Assembly (NCBI GenBank): GCA_020849665.1
Contig: JADLFX010000004.1
Location: 1-64,000 of the forward strand
Direction of reading: 5' to 3'
Length of the DNA stretch: 64,000 nucleotides
Source: Planctomycetota bacterium
GTDB lineage: Bacteria; Planctomycetota; UBA1135; UBA2386
Shown piece by piece: positions 1-8,620 of this stretch. Position 1 is the stretch's first letter. Every line of letters begins with the position of its first letter. Under the pieces are notes generated by a model. That model saw only the letters and a list, made by a program, of their open reading frames with translations. It ran no database searches and had not been told where the DNA came from. The position numbers were made by a program, and so were the translations under genes.

Positions 1-95
1 CGCTGCAGTCCTTCCCTGAACCGGCGCACGGTGTTCCCGCAGCCGCGGAAGAGCCGCATCGGCGAGCGGGTCAGGAGGAGCACCTTCACGGACAC
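1..95 (-). CDS. Possible glycosyltransferase, N-terminal fragment cut by the window edge
   Basis: Only about 31 codons are present; the gene runs leftwards out of the window. The frame opens with GTG at 95 or, two codons later, GTG at 89, which has an AAGGTG-like ribosome site just upstream. The start reads VKVLLLTRSPMRLF and then has a Gly and Arg-rich stretch. This resembles the first beta-strand and loop of GT-B (group 1) glycosyltransferases, where a sugar-nucleotide transferase begins with a similar hydrophobic strand. The fragment is too short to be sure, and it could be another Rossmann-like protein. It lies downstream of the BtpA-family gene on the same strand, about 140 bases away. 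Confidence 0.35.
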   Translation of the reverse strand, partial: MSVKVLLLTRSPMRLFRGCGNTVRRFREGLQ

Positions 96-234
96 CTTTT
101 CGGACGGGCCGGGGGGGTGGATTCAGCGCCCTGCGCCAGGCATGGGACCGGAGCCCGCCCGGGCCACGGCATCGGTGCAACCGGAACCGGGACGGAGCAG
201 GGTTCTGCTCGCCCGGTGCGCCGGGGACGCCGGC

Positions 235-1020
235 TCAGGATCGGATCTGGGTCAACTTCCTCACCCGGTCCGGGTCGACGGGGTGGTCGATGCGGCCATC
301 GACCTTGAACCAGGTGCCGACGATCGCGCCGTCGCAGAGCGGCAGGAGGGTGGCGGCGTTGTCGGGATCCAGGCCGGAGCCGATCCAGATCGGGAACGCA
401 CCCACGGCGGCGCGCACCGCGCGCACCTGCCCGGGGTCGACCGGCGCCCCGGTGCGCGCGCCGGTCAGGATCAGGCCGTCCGCGCCCGAGCGCTCGGCGA
501 GGTCGCGCGCGGCGTCGGCCAGGGGTGCGGGGGCGAGCGGCTGGGCATGCTTCACGAAGAGGTCGGCGAGGATGCGCGCGGACGCGCCGACGCGCCGGCG
601 GTAGGCGAGCACGCGCTCGGCCTCGGCGTCGAGGATCCCCTGGTCGGTGACCGCGGCCCCGGTGAGCACGTTCACGCGCACCCAGCTGGCGCCGGCCACC
701 ACGGCGGCGCCGAGCGCGGCGACCGCGTCGTTGCGCAGGCAGTTGATCCCCACCGGCAGGGACGTGGCGAGCCGGACCTCGCGCGCCACCACGGCGAGCG
801 CCGCGGGCACGTCCGGCGCCACGGGATCGGCGCGCGTGCCCTTGCAGAACGGCGCATCGCCGAAGTTCTCCAGGAAGATCCCGTCCACGCCCCCGTCGGC
901 GAGTGCCTTGGCATCCGCCAGCGCCAGCTCGAGTACTTGCGGGAACGCGAGGCGGGCGCGCGGCGCGGACGGGAGCGCCTTCAGGTGGACGACACCGAGG
1001 ATGGGCTTCTCGCGGGTCAT
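235..1020 (-). CDS. BtpA/SgcQ family protein
   Basis: A 261-residue protein from ATG at 1020 (start MTREKPILGVVHLKALP) to TGA at 235. It has the marks of the BtpA family, a TIM-barrel-like group named after a cyanobacterial protein needed for photosystem I accumulation and also including SgcQ of a sugar gene cluster. Visible family segments are GVVHLKALP, GGVDGIFLENFGDAPF, LPVGINCLRND, SGADGLILTG and the C-terminal PIWIGSGLDPDNA with GAIVGTWFK. The size matches the family (about 250-280). No photosynthesis genes are near, so a role as a sugar-related or nucleoside-like enzyme is as likely as membrane complex biogenesis. The reading frame continues upstream to 2688 without a stop, but that part is antisense to other genes and the ATG at 1020 fits the family start. 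Confidence 0.85.
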   Translation of the reverse strand: MTREKPILGVVHLKALPSAPRARLAFPQVLELALADAKALADGGVDGIFLENFGDAPFCKGTRADPVAPDVPAALAVVAREVRLATSLPVGINCLRNDAVAALGAAVVAGASWVRVNVLTGAAVTDQGILDAEAERVLAYRRRVGASARILADLFVKHAQPLAPAPLADAARDLAERSGADGLILTGARTGAPVDPGQVRAVRAAVGAFPIWIGSGLDPDNAATLLPLCDGAIVGTWFKVDGRIDHPVDPDRVRKLTQIRS

Positions 1021-1176
1021 GGGCGGCGGAACCCGGCGCCACGAGAGTGAAGCCCGGGCGTAGGGGAGAAGAACGTTACGCTGGCGTGACGCGACCGTCG
1101 AAGTTGCTCTGAGTCGTTGCAGGGTTGAGGTTAACCTGCGCGCTTGGTGCGTGGACCAGTACCAGGGAACCAAGCC

Positions 1177-1752
1177 ATGAACGTGCGCGAAGTGATGACC
1201 TCTGCGGTGGTGACGTGCGCTGCCGAAACCAATGCCGGCGACGCCGTGCGTGCGATGTGGGAGCAGGATCTCGGCTTCGTGCCGGTCGTGGACCGCGCCA
1301 GCAAGAAGGTGCTGGGTGTGGTCACCGACCGGGACGCCTGCATGGGAGCCTTCACGCAGGGCCGCACGCTGCACCACGTCGCGATCCAGAGTTGCATGGG
1401 CAAGGCCGTGCACGGCATCGGCCCGGATGCCACGCTCTCCCAGGCGCTGGCGACGATGGCCGACAAGCAGGTGCGGCGGCTGCCGGTGATCGACCAGAAG
1501 GGCCAACTGCTGGGCCTGATCACTCTGGGCGGGATCGCGCGCGCCGCGGCGGACGCCAAGGACCGCGCGCTGCTCGCCGAGGTGGGCGCCACGCTGGCGA
1601 GGGTCTGCACGCCGCCCAAGGTCGCGGCCGGTCGCGCCCCGGAGGCACGGTCCGCCACCGAGGCCGCCAAGATCCTGCCCGCGTCGCCGCCGCCCAAGAA
1701 CCGGGACGCCGGGCCGACCCAGACGAGGAAGCGTCCCCGCACCAAGGCCTGA
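1177..1752 (+). CDS. CBS-domain-pair protein
   Basis: A 191-residue cytoplasmic protein from ATG at 1177 (AGGGA lies about 8 bases upstream) to TGA at 1750-1752; a TTG at 1144 is a weaker alternative start. Residues about 1-125 form two CBS motifs: MNVREVMTSAVVTC opens the first, and SCMGKAVHGIGPDATLSQAL opens the second, each followed by the usual 'R(L/F)(P)VV(D)' strand such as GFVPVVDR and RRLPVIDQ. CBS pairs bind adenine nucleotides and act as energy or ligand sensors. The last 60 residues are Ala/Pro/Lys-rich and have no recognised fold. It sits at the head of a plus-strand run with the cytochrome c and DUF1080 genes (12-base gap), but a shared function is not obvious. Confidence 0.85.
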   Translation: MNVREVMTSAVVTCAAETNAGDAVRAMWEQDLGFVPVVDRASKKVLGVVTDRDACMGAFTQGRTLHHVAIQSCMGKAVHGIGPDATLSQALATMADKQVRRLPVIDQKGQLLGLITLGGIARAAADAKDRALLAEVGATLARVCTPPKVAAGRAPEARSATEAAKILPASPPPKNRDAGPTQTRKRPRTKA

Positions 1753-1764
1753 CGAGCCGGAGCG

Positions 1765-2886
1765 ATGCGGATCGCACTGCTCGTCCTGGCGGGGTCGCTC
1801 GCGGCGCAGGAACCGGCGCCGGCTCCGGACGGCAAGGCCCTGTACCTCGCCCACTGCGCCACATGCCACGGCAACGAGGGGCGGGGCGACGGCCCGACGC
1901 GGGTCGACCCGCGCCCGCGGGACCTGAGTTCCGGCCTCTTCGTGTTCGGCAACACGCGCGATGCCATCCACAAGACCATCCTTGGCGGCATCCAGCCTGC
2001 CATGCCGGCCTTCGAGTCGGTGCTCGGCGAGGCGATGCGGCAGGCCGTGGTCGATCACGTCCTCACCCTGATGCCCGAGACGATCGAGGCGTCCGAGGCG
2101 CAGAGCCGCATGGCGGTGGGCTCGCACGCCGTCGTGGTGCGCGGCCACCTGCCTGCCACGCGCGAGCAGCGTTTCGCCCTCGGGCACGGCCTCGTGATCG
2201 GGGTGCCAGGCGGCTTCACGGCCGAGTACCGCAGCGACGACGTGCGCTACCTGGGCACGTACGCCGGCGGGTTCCTGGACCGCACCGATTGGCGCGGCCG
2301 CGGCGGCACGCCGCTGCGCCTGCTCGGCCAGCCGCTCCATCTCGAGTCCGGCCGTCTGCCGGCCGCGCCGTTCCGCACGGGCCAGAACGTGCCCCTCGCC
2401 GCGCGCCTCACCGCCACCGCCGTGCGCGGCCCCGCCGCGGTCCTCGAATACGAGCTGCGGTCGGAGAACGGCGCGACCGAGGCACGCGTGCAGGAGACCC
2501 TGCGCGCGCTCGATCGTCCGCCCCTGCGCGGCCTGGTGCGCGAGGTGCGCATCACGGGCACGGGCGGCGGAGGATTCGCAGGCCTCTTCCTGCCGCCGGG
2601 CACGCCGCAGGGCGGCAAGGTGCTGGAGGAACGCACCGTGCCGGAGCGCGAGTCGCTGCGGCACTGGCGCGTCGTCGCACAACGGCACGCCGGCCAGGAC
2701 CAGGACCTCTGGCTGGCGGTGCGGATCGAGGGCGCCGCGCGGGGCGCCGCCGACGCCTTCCCGGGCACCGGGCTGCTGCCGTTCGCGACCGGCTCGGACC
2801 TGGCGCGGATCCGCATCCTGATCGCCACCTCCGGCGATGCAGGCGTGGCGGCGCGCGCCGCCGTCGCGGAGGAACTGGAGCGTTGA
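1765..2886 (+). CDS. Secreted monohaem cytochrome c domain protein
   Basis: A 373-residue exported protein. Residues 1-14 are a short signal peptide (MRIALLVLAGSLAAQ), followed directly by a class I cytochrome c domain: the haem attachment site is C31-A-T-C34-H35, and GGIQPAMPAF around residue 77 supplies the likely axial Met. About 270 residues follow that resemble the haem-binding domain of ethylbenzene or nitrate-type dehydrogenase gamma subunits (a beta-rich region with repeated charged and Gly-rich strands), but I am not certain of that. It would act in the periplasm in electron transfer. Its stop codon overlaps the TTG start of the next gene (TTGA at 2883-2886), so the two are probably translated together. 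Confidence 0.8.
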   Translation: MRIALLVLAGSLAAQEPAPAPDGKALYLAHCATCHGNEGRGDGPTRVDPRPRDLSSGLFVFGNTRDAIHKTILGGIQPAMPAFESVLGEAMRQAVVDHVLTLMPETIEASEAQSRMAVGSHAVVVRGHLPATREQRFALGHGLVIGVPGGFTAEYRSDDVRYLGTYAGGFLDRTDWRGRGGTPLRLLGQPLHLESGRLPAAPFRTGQNVPLAARLTATAVRGPAAVLEYELRSENGATEARVQETLRALDRPPLRGLVREVRITGTGGGGFAGLFLPPGTPQGGKVLEERTVPERESLRHWRVVAQRHAGQDQDLWLAVRIEGAARGAADAFPGTGLLPFATGSDLARIRILIATSGDAGVAARAAVAEELER

Positions 2887-5465
2887 GCCAGGCTCCCGCG
2901 CTGGCCTGCGGCCTCCTCTGCGCGACCGCCCTGCTCGCGGCGCAGAGCAACGGCGTGCCCGAGGCAGCCCACTACAGGTGCGAGTACCTCGCGCCGCCCG
3001 CGGGCACCTTCGCCGAGGTGGGCGGCCTCGGCTTCACCGCCAGCGGCCGGCTCGTGGTCAGCACGCGCTTCGGCCAGGTGTGGATCCTCGACGATCCGCT
3101 CGCGGCCGATCCCGCGCAGGTGCGCTGGCGGCTCTACGCCGAGGGCCTGCACGAGGGACTCGGCCTGCACGTCGCGGGCGAGGAGATCCACGTGCTGCAG
3201 CGCGGCGAGATCTCGCGCCTGATCGACACCGACGGCGACGGCCGCGCCGACCTGGTGCGCACGGTGGCCGGACCCATCGCCCTGAGCGGCAACTACCACG
3301 AGTTCGCGTTCGGCCTGCCGCGCACCCGCACGGGCTCGTTCTTCCTGGCCCTCAACCTGGGCTTCCTGCCGGAGACCTGGTGGCTGGGATCCTCGCTCGC
3401 GCCGTGGCGCGGCTGGGTGCTGGAGGCCACGCCGGACGGCGCGCTGCTGCCGTACGCGACCGGCCTGCGCAGCCCGGACGGCGTCTCGCTCAGCCCGCAG
3501 GACGAGCTCTTCGTCACCGACAACCAGGGCGACTGGGTGCCCGCGTGCGCCGTGTTCGCGGTGCGCAAGGGCGGCTTCCACGGCCACCCCGCCGGACTGC
3601 TCTGGCAGCGCGAATGGCAGGCCGCCGGCAGGGTGCCGAGCCAGACCGTCCCGCCCGCGGGCGTGCAGCGCGAGCCGGCCGCCCTGTGGCTGCCCTACGA
3701 CCTCTCCCGCTCGGTGGGCGATCTCGCGTGGGACACGAGCGCGGGACGCTTCGGTCCGTTCGCGGGTCAGGTGTTCGCCGCCGAACTCACCCTGGGACGC
3801 GTCCTGCGCCTGCAGCTCGAGCGCGTGCGCGACCAGTGGCAGGGCGCGGCGTTCGCCTTCCGCGACGACGTCGGATCCGCGCACCGCGTGTGCTTCGCTC
3901 CGGATGGCACGCTCTTCGCCGGACTCACGAACCGCGGCTGGGGCGGCGCGGGCAAGGCGCACGGCATCGCACGCCTGCGCTTCACCGGCGTGGCGCCGTT
4001 CGCGATGCAGCGGGTGGAGCTGCGCCCCGGCGGGTTCGCCTTCACGTTCACCGAGCCGCTGGCCGCCGATCCGCGGCCGGAGCAGCTGGAAGTCACGCAG
4101 TACGAGTACGCGTGGTGGTGGAAGTACGGCTCCCCCGAGCTGGGCGCGCGGCCGCTGCGCGTGCGCACGCTGGAGACCAGCCTGGACCAGCGCCGCGTGA
4201 CCGCGCACCTCGACGACCTGCGGCCCGGCTACGTGACCCGGATGGTGTGGAAGGACCTGCGCAGCCGCACCGGCGCGGCCCTCCGGCCGCCGCGCGTCGA
4301 CTACACCCTGAACCAGCTCCACGACGGCCCCCCCAACGCCAAGCCCGTCGCCGTCGAGGTGCCCCCGCCGCAGACCCGGCAGGAGGCGGCGGAGGGCTGG
4401 GTCGCGCTGCAGGACGGCCGCAACCTCGACGCGTTCACGCGCCGCGACGGTTGGCGCGAGGCGGGCGAGCCGGTCACGCTGCCGCGTGCGGCCACCCAGC
4501 AGCTCGAGTCCGCACCGGGCACACAGGTGGCGCTGGGCGCGCCGGACGCGGCCGGCAAGCCCGCGCTGCTGGTGGCGCGCTTCCCGCACGCGGAGGTGGC
4601 CGTGCATGCCGCGGTCTTCCTGCCCCGCGACGGCCGGGTGGAGTTCCTGTTCCAGGGCCGCCACGGCGTCGAGCTGCGCGAGGGCGCCGATCTGCCAAAG
4701 GGCGAGTGGGTGGAGGTGGACCTCGAGTTCCGCACGGCGCCCCCGCGCCTGACCAGCCTGCGCGTGGGCGGCAAGCGTTTCCTGCAGCAGGAGGGCCGGG
4801 TCGTGGCGCGCGACCGGGCCCTGGCGCGCAGCGGCGCCGCGATCCTCGACGGAGAGGGCGCGGACGGCCCGCTCGCCGTGGTGGCCCACACCCCCGTGGC
4901 GCTCCGCGACCTGCAGATCCGCTCGCTCGCCCCGCGCGACGAGCGGGGCTGGAAGCCGCTCTTCGACGGCACGACCCTCGCCGGCTGGAAGGTCACCGGT
5001 GCGGGCCGCTGGCAGGTGCGCGAGGGCCGCATCGTGGGCGAGGGCCCGCCCGGCTACCTGCACACCGAGCGCGGCGACTGGAAGGACTTCGAGTGGCGCG
5101 CCCGCGTGCGCATCAACCATGGCGGCAACAGCGGGATGTACTTCCGCAAGACCTTCGGCGACGACGCGTTCAAGGGCTACGAGGCGCAGATCAACCGCAG
5201 CATGGCCGCCGACCCGGTCAAGACCGGCAGCCTCTACCGCCGCGAGCTGCTGAAGACCCAGCTGGTGACCGGCGACGACGTGTGGTTCACCCAGCGCGTG
5301 GCGTGCCGCGACGAGGCGCAGGGCGTGCGCATCCGGATCTGGCTGAACGAGATCCTGGTGGTCGACCACGTCGACCGGGAGCGCGCGTTCCCGTTCGGCC
5401 ACCTGGCGTTCCAGCAGCACCACGACGGTTCGCGCGTCGAGATCGCGTCGGTCGAGCACCGCTGA
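2883..5465 (+). CDS. Secreted beta-propeller protein with two DUF1080 (3-keto-disaccharide hydrolase-like) domains
   Basis: An 860-residue exported protein. I take TTG at 2883 as the start because it overlaps the previous stop and is followed at once by a signal peptide (LACGLLCATALLAAQ). Residues about 30-370 look like a PQQ/soluble glucose dehydrogenase-type propeller (VSTRFGQVWILDD, DTDGDGRADL, LRSPDGVSLSPQDELFVTDNQG, GGFHGHP). A linker beta-domain follows (EYAWWWKYGSPELG). Residues about 498-680 form a divergent DUF1080 domain (WVALQDGRNLDAFTRRDGW) and about 684-860 a typical one (WKPLFDGTTLAGWKVTG, NSGMYFRKTF, GSLYRREL). DUF1080 proteins are concanavalin-like lamins and some cleave 3-keto-glucosides. 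The context with a cytochrome c suggests periplasmic sugar oxidation or hydrolysis. Confidence 0.8.
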   Translation: MSQAPALACGLLCATALLAAQSNGVPEAAHYRCEYLAPPAGTFAEVGGLGFTASGRLVVSTRFGQVWILDDPLAADPAQVRWRLYAEGLHEGLGLHVAGEEIHVLQRGEISRLIDTDGDGRADLVRTVAGPIALSGNYHEFAFGLPRTRTGSFFLALNLGFLPETWWLGSSLAPWRGWVLEATPDGALLPYATGLRSPDGVSLSPQDELFVTDNQGDWVPACAVFAVRKGGFHGHPAGLLWQREWQAAGRVPSQTVPPAGVQREPAALWLPYDLSRSVGDLAWDTSAGRFGPFAGQVFAAELTLGRVLRLQLERVRDQWQGAAFAFRDDVGSAHRVCFAPDGTLFAGLTNRGWGGAGKAHGIARLRFTGVAPFAMQRVELRPGGFAFTFTEPLAADPRPEQLEVTQYEYAWWWKYGSPELGARPLRVRTLETSLDQRRVTAHLDDLRPGYVTRMVWKDLRSRTGAALRPPRVDYTLNQLHDGPPNAKPVAVEVPPPQTRQEAAEGWVALQDGRNLDAFTRRDGWREAGEPVTLPRAATQQLESAPGTQVALGAPDAAGKPALLVARFPHAEVAVHAAVFLPRDGRVEFLFQGRHGVELREGADLPKGEWVEVDLEFRTAPPRLTSLRVGGKRFLQQEGRVVARDRALARSGAAILDGEGADGPLAVVAHTPVALRDLQIRSLAPRDERGWKPLFDGTTLAGWKVTGAGRWQVREGRIVGEGPPGYLHTERGDWKDFEWRARVRINHGGNSGMYFRKTFGDDAFKGYEAQINRSMAADPVKTGSLYRRELLKTQLVTGDDVWFTQRVACRDEAQGVRIRIWLNEILVVDHVDRERAFPFGHLAFQQHHDGSRVEIASVEHR

Positions 5466-5471
5466 GCCGCG

Positions 5472-6632
5472 TCAACGCGGAGGGCGCGCGAAGAGCAGGC
5501 CCGCGCCCAGACCCAGCCCGAGGCACCCCCACCACAGCACCGCGCTGCCCAGGTGGTCGAGGATCACGGAACCCAGCGCCGGTCCCAGCGAGAACGCGAG
5601 GCCGAAGCTCATCGAGTAGAGCCCCATGTAGGCGCCGTTGCGTCCCGGCGGCGCCAGCTCGGCGACGTACGCGACCATGGTGGGGAAGAGGATCATCTCG
5701 CCCACGGTCCAGACCACCACCGTGGCCGTGACGCCCGCGATCGAATCGACCCAGCCCAGGGACCCGAACCCCAGGCCGGTGAGCACGCTGCCCACGGCGA
5801 GCAGCCAGCGTGTGGACACCGCGGCCAGCCGCTGCACCAACCACACCTCCGTGAACACGATGAGGAGCGTGTTCACCGTGATCATCGCGCCGAACACGCG
5901 TCCCCCCACGCGCAGCTCGTCGCGCAGGTAGAGCGGCATGGTCGACGCATGCTGGAAGAACACGATCCCGACGCCGACCACGGCCACCAGGAAGAGCAGG
6001 AAGCGCCGGTCGCCCAACGGCGAGGTCTCCGGGTCGGCGCCGGCGGCAGCCACGGGCGCCGCCGCGCGCGGCAGGCGCGCCAGCGCCACCACGAGCCCAG
6101 CCAACCCGGCCGCCGCTGCGTTGACGGCGAAGAGCAGCCAGAATCCCGCCTCGGACAGGAACCCCCCCGCCAGCGGCCCCACGCTCAGGCCCAGGTTGAT
6201 CGCCAGCCGCTGCAGGGCGAACGCCGCCCGCCGCTGCGGCGGCGTGGTCAGATCGGTGATGCACGCCATGCTCGCCGGCCGGAACGGCTCGTTGCACACC
6301 GCAAGGAACACCGTGGCCGCCACCAGCCCCACGAACCCGGTCGCCAGCGGGAAGACCGCGAACGCCACGGCCGAGCCGAAGAGCGAGAACCCCATCACGC
6401 CCGGAGCTCCCACGCGGTCGCTGATCCGCCCGGCCAGCGGCGCCACGACCAGCGTCACCAGCCCGTACACCCCCACCATGCCACCCGCGGCGCTGGTGCT
6501 CAGCCCCCGCTCCTGCACGAGGTAGATCGTGAGGAAGGGCATCACCATCGTCCCCGCCCGATTCACCAGCGTGGCGAGCGCCAGCAGCCAGAGCGCGCGC
6601 GAGAGCCCTGCGAGTCCGGCCCAGGGGTTCAC
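5472..6632 (-). CDS. MFS transporter, 12 membrane segments
   Basis: A 386-residue inner-membrane protein from ATG at 6632 to TGA at 5472, convergent with the DUF1080 gene only 6 bases away. Twelve hydrophobic segments can be followed. The family signature between segments 2 and 3 is visible as LAGRISDRVGAPGVMG, and the Arg-rich central loop follows segment 6. The order and motif fit drug/metabolite:proton antiporters of the major facilitator superfamily (DHA1-like, similar in layout to E. coli MdtH or YdeE). The substrate cannot be read from sequence. There is no adjacent regulator. Confidence 0.88.
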   Translation of the reverse strand: MNPWAGLAGLSRALWLLALATLVNRAGTMVMPFLTIYLVQERGLSTSAAGGMVGVYGLVTLVVAPLAGRISDRVGAPGVMGFSLFGSAVAFAVFPLATGFVGLVAATVFLAVCNEPFRPASMACITDLTTPPQRRAAFALQRLAINLGLSVGPLAGGFLSEAGFWLLFAVNAAAAGLAGLVVALARLPRAAAPVAAAGADPETSPLGDRRFLLFLVAVVGVGIVFFQHASTMPLYLRDELRVGGRVFGAMITVNTLLIVFTEVWLVQRLAAVSTRWLLAVGSVLTGLGFGSLGWVDSIAGVTATVVVWTVGEMILFPTMVAYVAELAPPGRNGAYMGLYSMSFGLAFSLGPALGSVILDHLGSAVLWWGCLGLGLGAGLLFARPPR

Positions 6633-6899
6633 GGCGGGAGCGGCGGGGAAGACATCGGACGCGGATTCTCGCCACCACCCCTCTCGTCACGCCACAGGGG
6701 CGAGGGCGTGCACCTCTTCATTCGCGGTCAACGACCGAGCCGCAAGTGATCTCGCGGCCCCCAACTGGCTTGTTCAGGACTAGCACCCGAACCACTGTCA
6801 CTTCAAGCCAACCCGGAGCCCGCAGACCGTTGCGCAGCGTTCGCGCCTAGCGTCCTCGTGATGTCAGACACAGGCACCGGCGCCCGGTCCATGCCAACC

Positions 6900-8288
6900 C
6901 TATCGGATGATCCCTCTTGCAGCATCGCTGAGGATCAGTCCGAGCGGATTCCCCGCGGGCACTATCGCCAGCCCTTGAACAAAGAACATGAACCCAGGGG
7001 CGTTGGGCATCCCTACGGTGCACGATGCGACACCAACAGGAATGTACGTGCATGGCACGAGGTACGTCGGATTGGCGTAGAGCCTGCATCCTGTCATGCC
7101 GATGCTCCCAAGGTCGACAGCCGGAACCAGCTCGTTCGCTCCAAGAAGCAGAAACACGCTTGACGGCGGCAGCAGTGGGGGCAGGTTGCTGATCGTCATG
7201 CTGTACGGCATGCCAGCAGTTGGATCCTGTCCAAAGCTCCCGGCAAGTCGCGGCCCACCGTTCGGACCGCACCCGACCCCGAACGAGACGAACCCCGGAA
7301 TGTCCAACCACCACGTGTCGTTCGCAAAGGCGCCATTCCCCGTTCTGCCCTGCACCACGAGGATCTTCCCGGTTCCACTCTCCACTGCCATGCCTGCACC
7401 ATCGCGCGCACTCGGGGCACTGGCGGGAGCCGCTGGTCTCACCATGCGCCAGTTCGTGCCATCGTAGAGCCAGGTGTCTGAGTACCTGATCCCGGTCACG
7501 TTCGACCCGCCAAAGATAACGACGCCCCCCAGGAGCGCCGAATAGACCATGCGACTGTCCGCCCTCGCGGGAGGCGCTGACGAAGTCATTACCTGGTACC
7601 ACCTGGTTCCATCGAACTCCCACGTATCCGCGAGGTGCCCCTGTGCATTGGCTCCGCCGAACAGCACAATCCGGTCACGAGCGGCATCGTACGCCATCGT
7701 GGTAAAGTAGCGAGGCGTCGGAGAGGATGGGGGCAGGACATTCGTCCACGTGCCTGACCCACCATGCCATGCCCAGGTATCTGGCACCGTAATCATGCCC
7801 TGGCTGCCCCAACCACCGAAGATCACAATCCGGCCTCTCCTCGTGTCTGCGGCACATCCCGCCCCGACACGAGGTGGTGGCGACACGATCGGCGTCATCC
7901 TGGACCACGTGGTCCCATTCCACATCCACGTATCTCCGAGGATCGCCCCCTGATCCTGCTGTCCCCCGAACAGAACGGTCAACCCCTGAGATGAATCGTA
8001 TGCAAACGCCGCGCCATGGCGTGCACTCGGCGGGACAGGGACGGTGCGCAGCCTCCATGCCGTCCCGTTGAACGTCCAGGTGTCGCCCAAGTCGGGTCCC
8101 GGAAAGGCATGCCCACCGAACACAACGAACTCGGCTCGCGCCGCGTCGTAGTCCATCGCTTGGGAGATCCACCTCGGTGGAGTCGGCGCCTGGGCGCCGG
8201 CCGGACCAGGTCGCCACGTCAACACTTGAGCCACAACACTGGTCGACACGATCATGACCAACGTCAGCATACGGGTAGCTGTGTTCAC
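6900..8288 (-). CDS. Secreted Kelch-repeat beta-propeller protein
   Basis: A 462-residue exported protein. GTG at 8288 is chosen because AGGAGGA lies 3 bases upstream; ATG at 8270 is an in-frame alternative. The signal peptide is MLTLVMIVSTSVVAQ. Five to six Kelch-type blades follow, each about 50-55 residues with the pattern YDxxRxxxVxFGGxxxxGxLxDTWxxxGTxW (for example FVVFGGHAFPGPDLGDTWTF and IVLFGGANAQGHLADTWEF). The last 120 residues form a separate Cys-containing beta domain (VGCGPNGGPRLAG ... SVFLLLGANELVPAVDLG) of a kind seen at the C-terminus of secreted planctomycete proteins. GC is clearly lower than in genes on either side. It lies downstream of a kinase and sigma factor on the same strand and may be under their control. 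Confidence 0.8.
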   Translation of the reverse strand: MNTATRMLTLVMIVSTSVVAQVLTWRPGPAGAQAPTPPRWISQAMDYDAARAEFVVFGGHAFPGPDLGDTWTFNGTAWRLRTVPVPPSARHGAAFAYDSSQGLTVLFGGQQDQGAILGDTWMWNGTTWSRMTPIVSPPPRVGAGCAADTRRGRIVIFGGWGSQGMITVPDTWAWHGGSGTWTNVLPPSSPTPRYFTTMAYDAARDRIVLFGGANAQGHLADTWEFDGTRWYQVMTSSAPPARADSRMVYSALLGGVVIFGGSNVTGIRYSDTWLYDGTNWRMVRPAAPASAPSARDGAGMAVESGTGKILVVQGRTGNGAFANDTWWLDIPGFVSFGVGCGPNGGPRLAGSFGQDPTAGMPYSMTISNLPPLLPPSSVFLLLGANELVPAVDLGSIGMTGCRLYANPTYLVPCTYIPVGVASCTVGMPNAPGFMFFVQGLAIVPAGNPLGLILSDAARGIIR

Positions 8289-8291
8289 GGG

Positions 8292-8298
8292 TCCTCCT
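8292..8298 (-). promoter_or_regulatory. Strong ribosome binding site that sets a GTG start
   Basis: The minus strand reads AGGAGGA, then CCC, then GTG (8288). This is an almost perfect anti-16S match and is the reason for placing the start of the Kelch protein at GTG 8288 and not at the ATG 18 bases downstream or the longer open frame upstream. Confidence 0.65.
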
Positions 8299-8620
8299 AG
8301 TATGAGGGTGCTCCATTCGTGATCCGGCGCCTTCAGTGCGACGGATCTACTCTCCAGCCGCAGGCACCGCTTGTTCTCCATGATGGATCGTCGAATCTCG
8401 CCGATCCGTTCGTTCTAGGACCACCGATTCTAAGCCTGTGTCGCCCTGGAACTCTCGAATGCGCCCTCACGCATGCGCTCTACCGCATCGCCGTCGGCTC
8501 ATTCCTCTTCGTTCGCGTTCACATGCGCCTCATCGTGCGCGTCCGGCGAGACCCATGGGCAGGACACACACTCTTGGGTGGTGCCCGGACTAGGACACGT
8601 GCCGTACTACACTTGAGCAG
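8299..8620. other. Intergenic region, no gene recognised
   Basis: About 320 bases between the stop of the kinase gene and the start of the Kelch gene. The base composition is lower in GC than the flanks of the block. Short open frames exist in several phases, but none shows a ribosome site, a domain or a signal peptide. It most likely holds the promoter of the Kelch gene; I see no convincing -35/-10 pair. Confidence 0.4.

Noticed and set aside
1125-2882. Very long open frame (start near 1125) running through the CBS and cytochrome genes to 5465
   Set aside because: The part before 2883 is an out-of-frame shadow of the CBS and cytochrome c genes; only the region from 2883 has a signal peptide and domains.
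2247-5459. 1070-residue antisense open frame opposite the DUF1080 gene
   Set aside because: Composition is typical of antisense frames in high-GC DNA (His, Arg, Ala, Leu-rich) with no motif or start signal, and it covers real genes.
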